Shown here: piece after piece, positions 24,263 through 38,212 of the stretch
Layout: each line of letters opens with the position of its first letter
How positions within the stretch are numbered: the first letter of the stretch is position 1
Source: Hemileia vastatrix
Taxonomy: Eukaryota; Basidiomycota; Pucciniomycetes; Pucciniales; Zaghouaniaceae
NCBI GenBank assembly: GCA_030280995.1
Contig: JASXTE010000001.1
Span: 21,441,606 to 21,505,605, forward strand
Reading direction: 5' to 3'
Length of the DNA: 64,000 nucleotides
Made by a program: the position numbers and the translations under genes
Notes under the pieces: model-generated
The model's database searches: none
The model's input: only the letters and a program-made list of their open reading frames with translations
What the model was told of the DNA's origin: nothing

Positions 24263-25715
24263 TCATTTTTTTTGATTCAATTCATCATGTTGGAACTGTA
24301 ATTTTTCTCTTTCCAACTGAAGCTGTTGATTTCTGAGTGTAAGATTTTCTTCCCTTTCAAGCTTTGAGTTCTCTATCTCCATCTTTAAACAATATTTCTC
24401 AATTTCTAAAGAATTTTCATCCTTTTTGAGGAGGTAAAAGAATTTTTTTTCTTCCAGGTCAAATCCTTGGCTTGCAGACTTCTCTTGAGACTCCATTTTC
24501 AAAACTTCTATCTGGGACATTTCTTTTAATGGAACAAGTTTTAATTTTTCAAACTTGATTGATTATTTGTGAAAGATGTCAAAGCTCTTCTTTTAAGTCT
24601 GTTTGGGGTTTTGATTGGCTCATATTCTACACTTCTCTCAATATCCAAATCTTCATGAGAAGTATCTTGATTCACTCTAGCTGGAGTCTGTTTCATGATT
24701 GTTATAGATTTTATTAGGTCATAAAAGAAAAAAATTGTAGTAAAAGTTTGAGGGAGGTTTTTGATAAAAGCCATTTAAACTCACAAAAACTGTATCATCT
24801 TGCTCATGGTCAGAATCATTTTGAGAATCCTCTAAATCTTGTGTATTAAGTATTATATCAATTGGCATGTCTAAATTGTAGTTAATTTCAGAACCCGGTA
24901 GTTGAGAATCCTCAGTGTGTAGAGGATTTACATCAGCTCTTTTCCCAAAGAGATCATCCATCTGTTGATAGAGTGGGCACATTGAATTGAGTTTTTCAGT
25001 GATTTAGGTGATTCCATTTTTGTGATCTTCTTCTGATACTCCAAATCCAGTAGAAGAAGAAGCCAATTTTACTTTCTTGTATTTTGAATGATAACTTTTG
25101 AATCACTCCCTCATTTTCTTTGTCCTTAAGTCCATTTTACCTTTTGTTTTATTTTTAAGTTCAATTTCCATTTTCTGATACCCATTGATTTTTGAGAAAG
25201 GTGGGCATCCCACACATGTAGACTTGTCACAGCCAAAGCAGGCATAAAAATTTGATTTTGTTTGCAACCAATTGATCACAATCTGAAGGTCACTCTTGGT
25301 TAGTTGAGTATACTTTTGAGCAATGGTTTTTAGGCAAGGCATAGTGGAAGTAAAACTATGGAGAGGACAAAATTATTAGTGCATGGTAAACTTTGATGGT
25401 TAAAAAAGTGAACTCCTAAAAAATATTTAGTTATATAAGACAAACTGAAATAGAAAAAATAAAAAAAGCATGAGCTCAATATGGTGATGATAAAAGATAA
25501 GAAACGGAAAAACTTACAGTGATGATGAATATATAAATTTGAGCAGGAGTCCAGGATGATGTGTGGTTGGGGGCAAAGGGGTCTGATGTACAGTGGATTG
25601 TGGGAATGTGTGTATTGGTGGGCTGAATAGTGGTTGGGGTTATGGTGCAAGAATAGGAAGTATTTGATGAAGTATTTAACCAAATGATTGATATGTCTAA
25701 CCCCAAGTCTGCCAT
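24263..25715 (-). pseudogene. Myb/SANT-like DNA-binding protein, decayed (element C)
   Basis: The accessory protein of PIF/Harbinger elements, thought to bind the element ends and help the transposase enter the nucleus. A first exon candidate is 25715-25517 (MADLGLDISIIW..., donor ACT|GTAAGT). The Myb/SANT-like part follows at 25342-25103 (SDLQIVINWLQTKSNF, ACFGCDKSTCVGCPPF, INGYQKMEIELKNKTKGKMD). Then come CPLYQQMDDLFGKRADVNP (24982-24795, donor GTGAGT), TPNRLKRRALTSF and a Lys/Glu-rich coiled coil (24520-24263). A break near 25100 and the missing short exon near 25010 suggest decay. The domain order matches the D copy. Confidence 0.7.
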
Positions 25716-25952
25716 TTATGATGGTGTCTTGGAATGTCATTTTGAGACTGAAGTCCTCCAGGCATATATGGTAATGTTTGACACCCCCTATTATTATATG
25801 ATTTAGATAGCTGCTATTAATATTTCCCAGCTCTAGAAATATTTAGGGTGGAAGATTCTACTAACTAGGCCTATAACATATGTATAAGAAAATTGAGATA
25901 GCCCATTAATTTCATTCTAGTACCACAATTTTCAGTCATAATAGCATATATC

Positions 25953-26370
25953 ATGCAAAATAATGAGCCAGTGACATCTGCTAAATCTGTAGCCCTTGAT
26001 CTTCTGGTCAATTCTGATACAGACTCTGATGCTGAACTTGACTTGGAATTCATAATTAAGTTGTTGGAAAATCACTACTTTACTTTCAGAAGACCTTCAA
26101 CACAACATCAACCCCAATTACAACTTGATATGTTTTCCAACATTCCTGAACTTGGCTTCTGGAAAATTTCTTGAAAAAAATTCCCTGAATTTTTGAGGCT
26201 GAATGAGTTGATCCACCAATACCCTTCTTTCCATAAAAAAGATAAAAAACAAAATCATTTCTCACAGCTGGATGTAGCAATACAAAACTCTGTGGCACTT
26301 TGTCAATTTGATTAAAATAGTAATTATGCAGCATTAACTCTCTTTGGAAATTTTTTTGGCTACTTATAAC
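25953..26370 (+). pseudogene. Fragment of a Harbinger-like transposase N-terminus
   Basis: Between elements C and D. ATG 25953 opens a frame with the family's acidic start (VNSDTDSDAELDLEF) and FRRPSTQHQPQ; it stops at 26174. After frame breaks the pieces LNELIHQYPSFHKK and VALCQFD can be followed to about 26370. It has no termini of its own and is an older relic. Confidence 0.6.
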
Positions 26371-26939
26371 AATGTATTGTATTATAATATATTGTGGAAA
26401 AGTTCCTTTTTTCCCCACCTTCAATTTTCCTTTATTGGATTTTCTAAATTTAAAATATTTATTTAATTAGACTTTCTTTTATAGCATTTTATAGTAACTT
26501 CTTTTCTTCCATGTTATATATATATATATTAGGGGGTATCAATGTTGACCGATCTGAAATTAATTTAATTGTGGATAAAAATCATTATACCGCAATTATC
26601 TTCTGCAATTATTTTTGCTAATAACTGGGTTATTAGACCTTTTGCATGTCAATGTTCACCTCTATCTGAAATTTTTATCCTCAATTTTTCATAACCACCT
26701 CTTTGAAAACTTTCTGGATGTGCCAGCCTCCCTACCTTTCTGTGCACTCCCATCCTGTCTATTCATTCTATCTGCCCAGAACCACTCCCAATCTCATCTG
26801 TATTTTTCTTCTCCTTTTCATCTTCAAATATCTCAACATGCCTCATGGTCATTGATCTTCTCAAAGGCAGGCTTCCCCCAGTTGTTCATCAAATCCCATT
26901 ACTCCCTCTATCCCCTGCTCAGCTGAAAAATCAAAGACT

Positions 26940-28140
26940 TTTCAACTAAAAAAAGATGATCATCTCATACTTATCAACTGGCTAAAAATAAAAACTAATT
27001 ATGATTCTTGTTTTGGTACTGAGAATGCAACTAAAGTAGGATGGCCCCCTGCATCAAAATTCAATGGCTATCTTCTAATGGCCAATGAATTACAAAAGAA
27101 GACAAAGGGAAGGATTGATCGTTTGCCTAAACAGATGTCAGAACGTTTCAAGAATTACCGAGACAAATACAAGAAGGCAAAGACACTTTCATTTTATACT
27201 GTTTTTGGTATTACTGAAATTGATATCAGTAAGGGCATAAAATTGATAGATGATAAACTTGAATCTCTATGTCCATACTTTAAATATATGGATGCTATTT
27301 TTGGAGAGCGAGCTGGTGTTAATACTGCAGACATGTTTGATGGTGAAGATTCTATCTCCAAACATGATGTCAAAACAAATCTTTTCCCATCCTCTTCCTC
27401 CACTCAAGCCTCCCCTGTTCTAAATTCAACAAATCTAGATAGCTTTCCAATAGATCCTTATGGTGATATAAACCAACATGATCCCACTCCAGTAAGTTTT
27501 TATTTCTTGTCTAGTTGTTTTATTTTTTTATTTCTAAAAATGCTAATGAATGAACCCAGGATCCTCAAATAAGTGAGTCTGAAGCTAGCATCAATGATGA
27601 AGAGGAAAATTTTACCTCCAAAAAAAGCAAAGTCCATCAACTACTTTGAATTCCAAAAGTAAAAGAAAGAGAAACAGAGATGGTTTCTCCCAAACCCCTT
27701 TTTCTTCCATTGATGATTTTCTGGAGAAACATGAATCTGGTAAGTGATAGCATACCTCTTAATAATTAAGTGATCTTTTCTTTTCTTTTGTTAATATTCC
27801 TTTTCACTCTAGGTAAAGTTGAAGTTGCAAGAGATACTCTCAACTTTTAAAAAAAACAATACAAGCTCTCTTTACAAAGGGATGATAGGGAACAAGACTT
27901 GGAGGAGAAGAAATTTGAGCTTTCTTTAAAGAGAGATGAGAGGGCACATGAATGGAGGAGAAGAAATTTGAGATAAAGAAAGAGGAGAAGGCTCTTGAGT
28001 ACAATTTCCTATTGGATCAAATGAAACTCAAGTATCAACTTGAAGATGGTTCAAAAAAGAAAGATTTCTTGAGAGAATGTGTTAAATCTAATAAATCTAT
28101 TGAGGAAATTGAACACTTATTGAAAAATTTTTATAACTAG
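26940..28140 (+). pseudogene. Myb/SANT-like DNA-binding protein, decayed (element D)
   Basis: DDHLILINWLKIKTNYDSCFG and VGWPPASKFNGYLLMANELQ match the C copy and are followed by KTKGRIDRLPKQMSERFKNY, a Myb/SANT-like signature, then CPYFKYMDAIFGERAGVNTADM. An intron begins at GTAAGT (27493), and the continuation at about 27558 needs a frame change. A further intron near 27739-27811 leads to GKVEVARDTLNF, then a TAA and an Arg/Glu/Lys coiled coil (to 28140) broken by another frameshift. A serine-rich linker (27390-27430) separates the domains. Not functional as it stands. Confidence 0.7.
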
Positions 28141-28426
28141 TTTTCTTATTTCCTTTAGAAAGTTTTCTTGATAGAATGCATTAAATCTAATAATCAATAT
28201 TTTGAACACACTCCTCACTGAGATTTGAAACATTTTATTGCAACATTTTAGATTATTTGTGTGGTTGGTTAAATAAATTTTGTTTTATTTCTTTTTGGTG
28301 ATAATTTCATATGTGCTGACTTTTTAAAGGTCTTGATTCTAGATAATTTTTTTTCAAAAAATTGAGAAACTCATACATTTTTTCTTCTTTACATTCAAAT
28401 CATTAAATTTACTTTTCTAAATACAG

Positions 28427-28640
28427 CTAAGTCAAAAAAACTCTATATCTGTTTTAAAAAATTGGCAACACCCTCCCCTGAATTTTATTTAAGCAAGGGG
28501 TGGGTATCACCAAAAATTTTCTAAGTCATCAATTTCACATGTCAGATTTGAAAATTTGGCAATACCCTCCCCTGAATTTTATTGAAGTAAGGGGTGATAA
28601 TCACCAAAATTTAATATAATTACATAAATTAATATATAAA
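28427..28640. repeat. Block shared with element A (8194-8400)
   Basis: Same two-unit structure and similar sequence as in element A, at the 3' side of the Tet-like oxygenase pseudogene. It marks one edge of a module common to A and D. Confidence 0.6.
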
Positions 28641-28899
28641 CAACTAATATATATCAATTTCCCTAGTTTTAAATTAATGAAAATTCCTCTAGCCAAAATG
28701 TGGATACATCTAGAAACAAATGTTTGGGACTTTCCACAACTGTAGGCTGAGAAACCTCATGAAACAAATAACTGTTGTCATGATTTCTATTTATAAAACT
28801 CAAGGTTTTTGGGCCATTAATTTACTTTAAGAATTCGTAATATAAGAGTTATTTATAAAATTTATGAAAAAATAAAAAATATTTGATGACTCTACTCAT

Positions 28900-30094
28900 T
28901 CCCATAGTTTTTTGATCTTCATAAAGTTTTTTTATATCTGTTGAATTTACCTTCATTTTTTACCTTATTGATTTGTTGGATTAGTTTTTGAAAAATTTTG
29001 AACTAGAAGCCAAAATGAGTAAAGTTGTGAAAAGATTCCAAACCAGGGGGAGCTTTTGTTGTTTGGTGATTATCCTTAGAAAAGTTCCAAAAGTTTCAAT
29101 TATTCCAGTTCACAATCCAAAATTGATTATACATTTGTGATCTGGAAAGTATAACCCATGACCTTTTATTTTAGCTGGGGAAGGAATAGATTGTTCAGTT
29201 ATCAGATTGATATATGAGAAAAGTCCAATATTAAGATAATTGGCATCATTACTATCAATATGAATCTTATTGTGGAATCCTGAATGAGTAATAATAATAT
29301 TTGAAAATAAAAGATATTGGTTGCTAATTTCTACCCATTCAGAGTCACACCAATTTGGTTTTCAAACTTTGGTAGCAAGTTGATGATTCTTTTCAAAAGC
29401 TTTATTACAGAGTTTTTTGAGGCAAAGAGAAATAAAAGTATCAAAAGAAGGTAAGATGTCCCATAAGCAAAAATCATCATCTTTTTCAGCTTTAGATAAA
29501 ATTTTAAGTAAAGAATAGATGCCTATGGATATAAAATTTGTGACATGATTTTAAGAAAGAAACATATATTATCAGACATACCAAGAGAATATCTTTTATT
29601 AAATCCTGGTCTCCAACCAAATCCAATCATAATACCACCCAACAAATTTGTATTCCTTAATGGTAAAAAAGCCAAAGCCATTTGATATAGTGTTATTATG
29701 AGATTGGATATTTGATTAAAGGTTTCATCTTTTGAACCATTAAAAGAATTATTTTCATAAATAAATTGAGCTTTAAAATTATTACTGATTACTGCTTTAA
29801 TTTCATTGTCTCCTGATTTGGTTAAATATTTTAAATCAACTGGTAACTCATTTGGATAAGAATTTTTTTATCCACTCTAGTTTTATAGTACATAATATTT
29901 GATATATGGCCAAATAAACAATCCAAATGAATTTTCTTTTTTAAATTTCTTTTATTCTTCTGACTTTGTTTATCTTTATTTTTATTGGATATTTTGGATG
30001 ATGATTGAAATGAAGTTGAATTTGAAGAAGATGATAAAGATGATAAAGAGGATGATGATAGAGAAGTAAGAGGTGATTCTGATGAAATAGACAT
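28900..30094 (-). pseudogene. Tet-like 2OG-Fe(II) oxygenase, decayed but near full length (element D)
   Basis: From ATG 30094 the protein starts with a Ser-rich tract (MSISSESPLTSLSSSSLSS), a basic stretch and HLDCLFGHISNIMYYKTRV. A frameshift near 29868, next to a T run, precedes LPVDLKYLTKSGDNEIKAV. Later come MIGFGWRPGF, the iron motif HNKIHIDSND (H-I-D), IPSPAKIKGHGLYFPDHKC, the distal His in DNHQTT, and FTHFGF followed by TAG. Another TGA interrupts LATKV*KPNWCDSE near 29360. This is the longest copy and shows the whole domain order, including a disordered N-terminus. An acceptor-like TTTAGAG just before the ATG suggests a 5' intron. Confidence 0.75.
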
Positions 30095-30689
30095 TTTTTT
30101 CTCTAAACAAAAAAAAATTTGTGTCAAAAACCAAAAAATAAAATGGCAAAAAAATAAAACTCACAAATTTTAGTTTATTAAACCTTAAGAATTCTCTTGA
30201 TAAAAATTAATCCAAATAATTGTTTTTTGAAAAGAAATAAAATACTAAAACTGTCCTTGAAAAAAAATAAAAACAAACATCAGTAAAATTATTTGCCAAA
30301 AAATGAATTTAAAGGTATTTGGTGTTGGATATACCACTTAAAGTCCTTGAAAACAAATGATAATCAAAAATTTAAACCAAAAAAAAAATTATCAGAAAAA
30401 TTATTCCCAAAAAAAAAAATCAAAATTATAAACATACCAAATTTATTTTTGCATCAGCTTGAACCATAAAAGAATTTTTTATAATATTTTGTAAAAAAAT
30501 AAAAAAAATAAAAAAATAAAGTTAATAAAAATAATAATAATTATCTTTTACAAACTTACATATTACCCCTCCTTTTCTGCCTCATTTCCCTCTTTTTGGT
30601 GTTCTCAAACCACCCATCCCCCCCTCCCCCCTCCCCTTTCACCTTGCCTCCACCCCCTTTTAATAGCTAATGGATCACTTAGATATTCA

Positions 30690-32608
<1,919 letters not shown>

Positions 32609-32805
32609 AGTTTTACCTAGCTAAAAAATTGCTAAGAAATTTGTTAGCTATTAAAAGGGGGGAGGGGGGAGTGTTTTGGTGGTCAAAAGGGGGGTATAGG
32701 GGGCCTAAACAGAGGAAAAAGAATGCGGATAGGGGATAAAATGTGGGTAAAGGTGAGGAACGAGGGGTGAGGAAGAGAATAAGGGGAGAAAGGGGGGATT
32801 GAGGC

Positions 32806-34291
32806 TGTCAGCCTGTATATCCCCAGGAATGAGTAAAAAGTACTTATAATTTATGTTAAAAACATGAAATATACATGGGAACAATAAATGAGAGTACACA
32901 AACAGTATACATAAGTAAAATTATGATAATACACAAAAAATGCCATTATAACACCTTATATACACACATATATCCACCTTTTATAAGTCTTATGTACTTA
33001 ATATTAAGTTGGAATATGTTAGATTAATCTTAAGAACCTTAAGTATAAGGCTACATAATTTTTAAGTACACTTAAAGCTGTTGTTTTCACTGTTTTATGC
33101 AAAAAACAAGAAATGCGCTTTATTTCACTTAGAAGTTGATTATATGCACCATAAATTTGAGAATATCAAAATTGTGCTTTGAAAGATCAATTTGTCTCAT
33201 TTAGGACTATTTATTTGGCTACTTAAATGCATAAAAATAACACTTTTCAAATTTGGTGTTTTTTATGCCAGAAATGGCTTCTGTGTACTGGCCACATACT
33301 GCCTGCTTTTTTCCCATGTGAATAGCTTCATTTTTAGCAAAGTTAGCTTTTTCACACTATAATTACCCCACATTCTATGCCCACTGTGGGGAAACACCCT
33401 AAAAAAGGCGAGAGGCGCTTATTTAGTGTCCTAGCTTAATTAATAATGCATTGACCCTGTCTATATGCACTAATTTCATTAATAACCTCATTCTTGGTGT
33501 CTTATTTCATCATCACGCTTAAATTCACCTAAATTTAGTCAAGGATTTACCTGTGCAAGCGCCTGCCAAGGACTGCATGTAGTTACCCCACATCTCACAC
33601 TCTTTTTTGAGTTTCTGGGTGGTTTCTCAGTCAATATTGGTCATTTTTGAATGGGAATTTCATGTAGTATAATGTCAGGATTAGCCCCATAACTTCTAAA
33701 GTGAATCCCCCTTATTATTAAGCTATTATTAACCTTAAAAATTCCTCTTTAGTCTTTTATATTATTGTTTAATACGCATATACTCTCTTTTTATCTTATT
33801 CTTTAATTTTGATGGATTTTCCTTGTTATTGCAGGATTTTGACAGTTGTTACTCTTCTAATTATGTCATGGGTTACTGGGGATGTTGATGGGCATGTCTA
33901 TTAGTTGGTTTGAGGCGTCATTAACTGTGTATTGGAGTGGTACATCAAGGGAATCATTGGGGAACTCAGTGTGTATAAAAGGAGAAGGTTTTTGGGTCTT
34001 GTTTATACATTCTTTATCATTACAATTTATACCATATAACCAAATCAATTAGTAATTTTATAAGTTATTTGAGTAGTATCTGAATTATTAAAACTCTATT
34101 TTTCTACCAACTAAAAAGATTGTAAGCCACATATAAAAATAGTGAGAATTATATTACTGAGACCTTTATATTGAATTATATTTTACTATTTGTTGGATTT
34201 ATACTACAGTATTCATATAGGACCATATAAATCTTCTAGACAAAGACTTTTCAAGCTAGTTCACGTCCTTTTAGCTGATCTTAGCCTGACA
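32806..34291. mobile_element. Solo LTR inside element D
   Basis: TGTCAGCCTGTATATCCCCA at one end and TTAGCCTGACA at the other, with a perfect 5-bp target duplication GAGGC at 32801-32805 and 34292-34296. A TATA box (TATAAAA, 33974-33980) lies about 300 bp from its right end, which suggests plus-strand promoter orientation. It is the same family as 14248-15742. No internal retrotransposon sequence remains. Confidence 0.85.
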
Positions 34292-34732
34292 GAGGCAGTA
34301 AAGAAGGTGGGAAAGGAGGGAAAAAGAGCAGGAAAAGAGAGAAAAGAGGGAGAGAAAAAACAAAGAATTAGTTTAACCTTGATAAAAAATAAATGAAGCA
34401 CTTACAAAAAAAAAAATAATGATTAGCAAATAAAAATTCAATAAAAATGAGAAAAATGACTTACCTTGTGAGATGAGTTAAAAAAAATGCAACCAAAATA
34501 TTTGAGTGATGTTTGAGGAGAGGAGGAAAAGGATATGAGTAAAGAATGAAAAAAAGAAACACTGAGAAAATATGTTATTTCATGTTGAGCTGGTGAAAGA
34601 AAACCAATGAGCCATCCAAAAAAGAGATATTCACTGTAAATTCAAAAAAAATGAATATGCAACAAACAAAAATACCAAGCCAAGTGAATAAAGTATACAA
34701 AGTGGACATTTGGAGAGTGTGAAAACAAAAAA

Positions 34733-35983
34733 TTAAAAGGGTCGTGTTTCAAAATGGTGGAGGGTGATTGGAATAATGACAGAGTATATGCTGGTTGAAT
34801 GAATGTTTTGTGATTTAAGGGAGGGGAGAGCCAGCGCTGGTTCAGGATCCTCTTCTTCATAAAGATCATTCCACTCATCCTTTAAATCAGATAGGATATT
34901 GTGGAGTATAAAGCAATTCATTATCCAATGATTTGCAGTTTTTATTTCAATTTTTTTTTGAAATTGGATTCTGAGTTCCCAGAGACTAAAAAATCTTCCC
35001 TTTAAAATACCAATATAATTTTCAAGCTGTACTCTTGATTGAGAAAGGTGATAATTAAAGGTGGTTTTGGGGTCATTTTCAAAAGTTGCACTACAGAAAG
35101 CAGGTATAATGTACTTTCCACTTGCATATGCTGAGTCTGCAAGGAGGTACTGAGATTCATCAAAGTATGAGTCAGGACTTTGAGGAATCCTCATTCTTTG
35201 GAAGACAGAAGTGTCATGACATGAGCTGGGGCAGCCACTATGAAAAGCAATAAACTTTTTTTTGACGTCACAGACAAGTTGAACAGCAATAGAGTATCTT
35301 CAAAGAAGACTAAAAGTTATTTTATGAAGGATGTGAAATTAGAGAACATTTTGAAGAAACCTTTTTTTGAAATCAAAATAATGGTTTCCATCATGAGCAG
35401 GCTTTTTACTCAAAGGTATAGTTGTACCATCAACAAAACCTACACATCCAGGGAAACCTTCAGCTTGCATTACTTGAGAGGATTCAAGTTGCTGTTGTGG
35501 AGTTGGCCAAGCAAGTGTTTGCAACTTGAGAGAAAGGATAGCAATCATGCAGTGCTTGGTGTATAATATGATGGTACCATATCCTATGGTAAAGAGATTA
35601 TCTAAAAGTCTTACAGCAGCACCATTTCCGTTTGAACCAAAGTGACATAGTGCCACAGCAAGTTGAAAGGCAGGATCACACTGTTTGTTATGGGAATTAT
35701 TATGGAAGATAGGATGATTGGAGATGAGTTGAGAAAGTTTGAAGAATGAATTGGGAGAAGTTTGAAATAGTTGAGTGAAGTTTAGTTGAGGAATGTTGAG
35801 AATGGAGCAGAGATCATATCTGGGATCATGATAAAGACTTGGCCCCCTTGGGATGACATAATGCTTTTTGGAAAGAAAAGACATATAAGCTAAAGTGTCT
35901 TCCAACCCAGAGTCAGTGGCTAAAACTAAAGTGATATAATTCATAGCTGTGTGAAGTTGCTTCCTAGTAGAGAGGTGCTTCAT
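34733..35983 (-). CDS. Harbinger-like DDE transposase, intact (element D)
   Basis: Cut-and-paste transposase acting in the nucleus. Two exons, 35983-35361 and 35297-34733, join across a 63-bp intron (AAG|GTTTC...GAAG) to give 395 residues without interruption. ATG at 35983 starts MKHLSTRKQLHTAM. Catalytic residues: Asp in GCVGFVDGTTIPLS, Asp in YLLADSAYASG and Glu in RVQLENYIGILKGRF, the DDE_Tnp_4 arrangement. The SSCHDTSVFQRM motif sits in its usual place between the Asp residues. The intron is at the same position as in copies B and C. The usual partner, the Myb/SANT-like protein, is broken in this element, so movement would need one supplied in trans. The GTTTC donor is weak but the joint is supported by homology. 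Confidence 0.85.
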
Positions 35984-36258
35984 TATTGTTGGTAGAAAAG
36001 GTTGGCAGTAGAAGGTTTAGGTGATGAGTGGAAAGTGGGAATTTGCCACCAAATGAGCAGGTGGGGTGTGTAGATAGAAAAAAATTTTAAGTGTTAGCCA
36101 CCAAAATTAAGTAGCATAGAGTGAGGAAAGACTTAAGGATGGCATCAGAAATTATAAGTCATGTGACTTTCTTAAAAATCCATCATGGATGTGATGAGTT
36201 TAAGATCAGGAATTAGGAATGGAAATTGGGGTATAAGAGGCTGGATAATGCATTATTA

Positions 36259-36456
36259 GGGGGCATCAAAGTTAGAAATCTTCCATTTCAAAACACCTCT
36301 TTTTTCCACCAAATCAACCATGATTATTTTTTAAGGTATGCCATCCTGTGCCCTCAAAAAATCTTTTTACTGAGAATTAATGTCATGCTTGTGGCTTTCT
36401 TTTTGTGCTGTGAAATAACTTTTAAATAATTACAAATTTCTAACTTTGATACCCCC
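36259..36456. mobile_element. 198-bp MITE of the same GGGGG family
   Basis: Inverted ends GGGGGCATCAAAGTTAGAAAT and GGGGGTATCAAAGTTAGAAAT (one mismatch) are flanked by TATTA on the left and TATTG on the right. No coding capacity. It is nested just inside the right end of element D. Confidence 0.75.
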
Positions 36457-36835
36457 TATTGTGGATTCCTTATCCACTAGCCCTGGGACTAGTGGATAAG
36501 AATCTTCCGTAATTAATAATGTCTGATCCTGGGAAAAAAAATTCCTGATCCCTAATTGCAGATCTATGAACATTGATACCCCCTATTATTCTATTTAATT
36601 ATATATTCTATTTTTTTGTTTCATTGTGTTGTATTTAGTTTTATTTCATTTTATTTTTTTACATGTAATTTTCTCTTACAATTTTTTTTTACTTTATCCT
36701 TTTCTTATTATATCAAAAGCTAATTGAATTAATTTTGTGTTGTTTCTATGTAGTGATGAGATTCTTGGGTGCCTTCTTCTCCCAAGCGTTTGCAGCCCGT
36801 AATGGGTACTGTAGACTTGTGAGTGGAAGATTTCA

Positions 36836-37025
36836 CTACAGCACATGTTTGTTTCGCCATGAGGCGCAACAATTACGCAACAGTTGTGCAACAGTTACGA
36901 AACAATTGTTTTTTGCACTTAAGACCCACCTAAGACCTGTAAGCGTCAAATATAATTGTTACTTAACTGTTGCATAATCGTTGCGCCATTGTTGCGCCCC
37001 AAGACGAAACGAACATTTATTGTAG
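36836..37025. mobile_element. 190-bp foldback MITE with GCAACAGTT iterons
   Basis: The left arm CTACAGCACATGTTTGTTTCG...GGCGCAACAAT pairs over about 65 bp with the right arm ending ATTGTTGCGCC...CATTTATTGTAG. Words like GCAACAGTTR and CGCAAC recur inside the arms. A TA within the tips would fit a TA target duplication. Its GC content is above that of its surroundings. Confidence 0.65.
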
Positions 37026-37283
37026 TATTTTAAGTTGGTAAATGTTTCCAGCACGTGACCTGCGCAGTAGACATGAAGCGAGAGACATGCAAACGTTGGC
37101 GAATGTTTTTTGTCTGACCAACAAAACCAATTCTCAGTAAAAAAAAAAAAAAAGGAAAGTGAGCTGCGAAAAAAAAAAAAAAAAAAAAAGTACATGAGAT
37201 AGCGTGCCAACAGCGGGCGATTGCAAAAACGTTCCACTGAGCAAGATTGACCCTTGATTTTGAATACTCTGGGTCTTGTCTGC

Positions 37284-37321
<38 letters not shown>

Positions 37322-37916
37322 TAAAACCCTCCGCAAATACCCGGTTTTCTAAAACAGGGGCAAACCCTGTGATGGGGGGTTTCAGATCATCTTCCCTCCT
37401 ATTTGCATCCAGTGTGACTACTCAACTGGAAAAAAAGAGTGTAGATGACGTCCTCAGCTGTAGAATATCAAATCCTGAAATTGGTTCAGAGCGCAATGAT
37501 GTCACTCTAAAACGACATTTTGAAGTTCTTTCAGAAGTAAATGGTTCAGAGAGAAGTAAATTTTGTGTCTATAGTGACATGTTTCAATCTATGATCAAGA
37601 CACATATTCATATGAAACATCCCCTATATGAAATGAAAATCATTATCTAATTGAATAGTTTTTATTTATTTATTTCATGCAATCTCACTCAGCTTAGGGC
37701 ATGAAGGAATCAAGACAAAACTAAGTAACGAAAGTACAAGGTTGGGGGAACACTGTAAGAGATAAACAGAAATTATAACTAGGGACTAAGTTGAGAGCTA
37801 TTGTGAGAGGGGAAGATTATTAGGGAATCTGCCAGTGGAGACAAGAAATTTAGCAACTAAATGGGTAATAGGAGAGGGAGAGAGTAAATTTGAGGTGTTA
37901 TGTAAAAGGGATTATC
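37026..37916. other. Spacer with poly-A runs, no gene recognised
   Basis: Three long A runs lie at about 37139-37155, 37170-37189 and 37284-37319, like tails of reverse-transcribed insertions. The ORF 37276-37650 starts inside a poly-A run (poly-Lys) and matches nothing I know. The copia target site TAAAT is at 37917-37921. Confidence 0.4.
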
Positions 37917-37921
37917 TAAAT

Positions 37922-38108
37922 TATGGTAGCAGTGTCAGCGCTTCGTCCGGAGTGAACCGTAGTTTTCATTACTTACCTATGGTAGCAGTGTCAGCGCTTC
38001 GTCCGGAGTGAACCGGAGTTAGACGCGTCGGCTGCACCATAGGTTATATACTCTAGACTATGTACATAACACCTAATCACTAAGTCTCATAACCATATGT
38101 ACATAACA
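37922..38108 (-). repeat. copia 3' LTR
   Basis: 187 bp. On the sense (minus) strand it begins TGTTATGTAC and ends ACCATA, so it lacks the usual CA end. It contains a direct duplication of about 53 bp around TGGTAGCAGTGTCAGCGCTT. Confidence 0.88.
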
Positions 38109-38118
38109 CCCCCCCTCT
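38109..38118 (-). other. Polypurine tract of the copia element
   Basis: AGAGGGGGGG on the sense strand, directly before the 3' LTR, where plus-strand DNA synthesis would start. Confidence 0.75.
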
Positions 38119-38212
38119 TAGTGATTTTCCTACTACCGCGAGAGAAAGAAATGAGACAATAGAGATAAAATAAGAAAAAGAAAAAGAAAGAAATGAGATA
38201 AAGAAACCAGAA

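Larger units (their letters stand above)
18586..25788. mobile_element. PIF/Harbinger-like element C with four decayed genes
   Basis: Terminal inverted repeats GGGGGTGTCAAACATT, continuing to CATATATGCC after two mismatches, are flanked by TATTA at 18581-18585 and 25789-25793. Order: transposase (plus), then on the minus strand a Cys-rich coiled-coil ORF, a Tet-like oxygenase, a hairpin-bearing tandem array and a Myb/SANT-like gene. Transposase plus Myb/SANT-like protein is the usual two-gene set of PIF/Harbinger elements; the other two genes are extra. Every gene has stops or frameshifts, so the copy is dead. Confidence 0.85.

Noticed and set aside
26615..26926. 103-codon plus-strand ORF before the D Myb/SANT-like gene
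   Set aside because: Leu/Phe/Ser-rich and unlike the conserved part. It might include leader exons, but nothing supports a separate gene.
37276..37650. 124-codon ORF starting in poly-A
   Set aside because: Starts inside a homopolymer (poly-Lys), no recognisable domain, no splice support.
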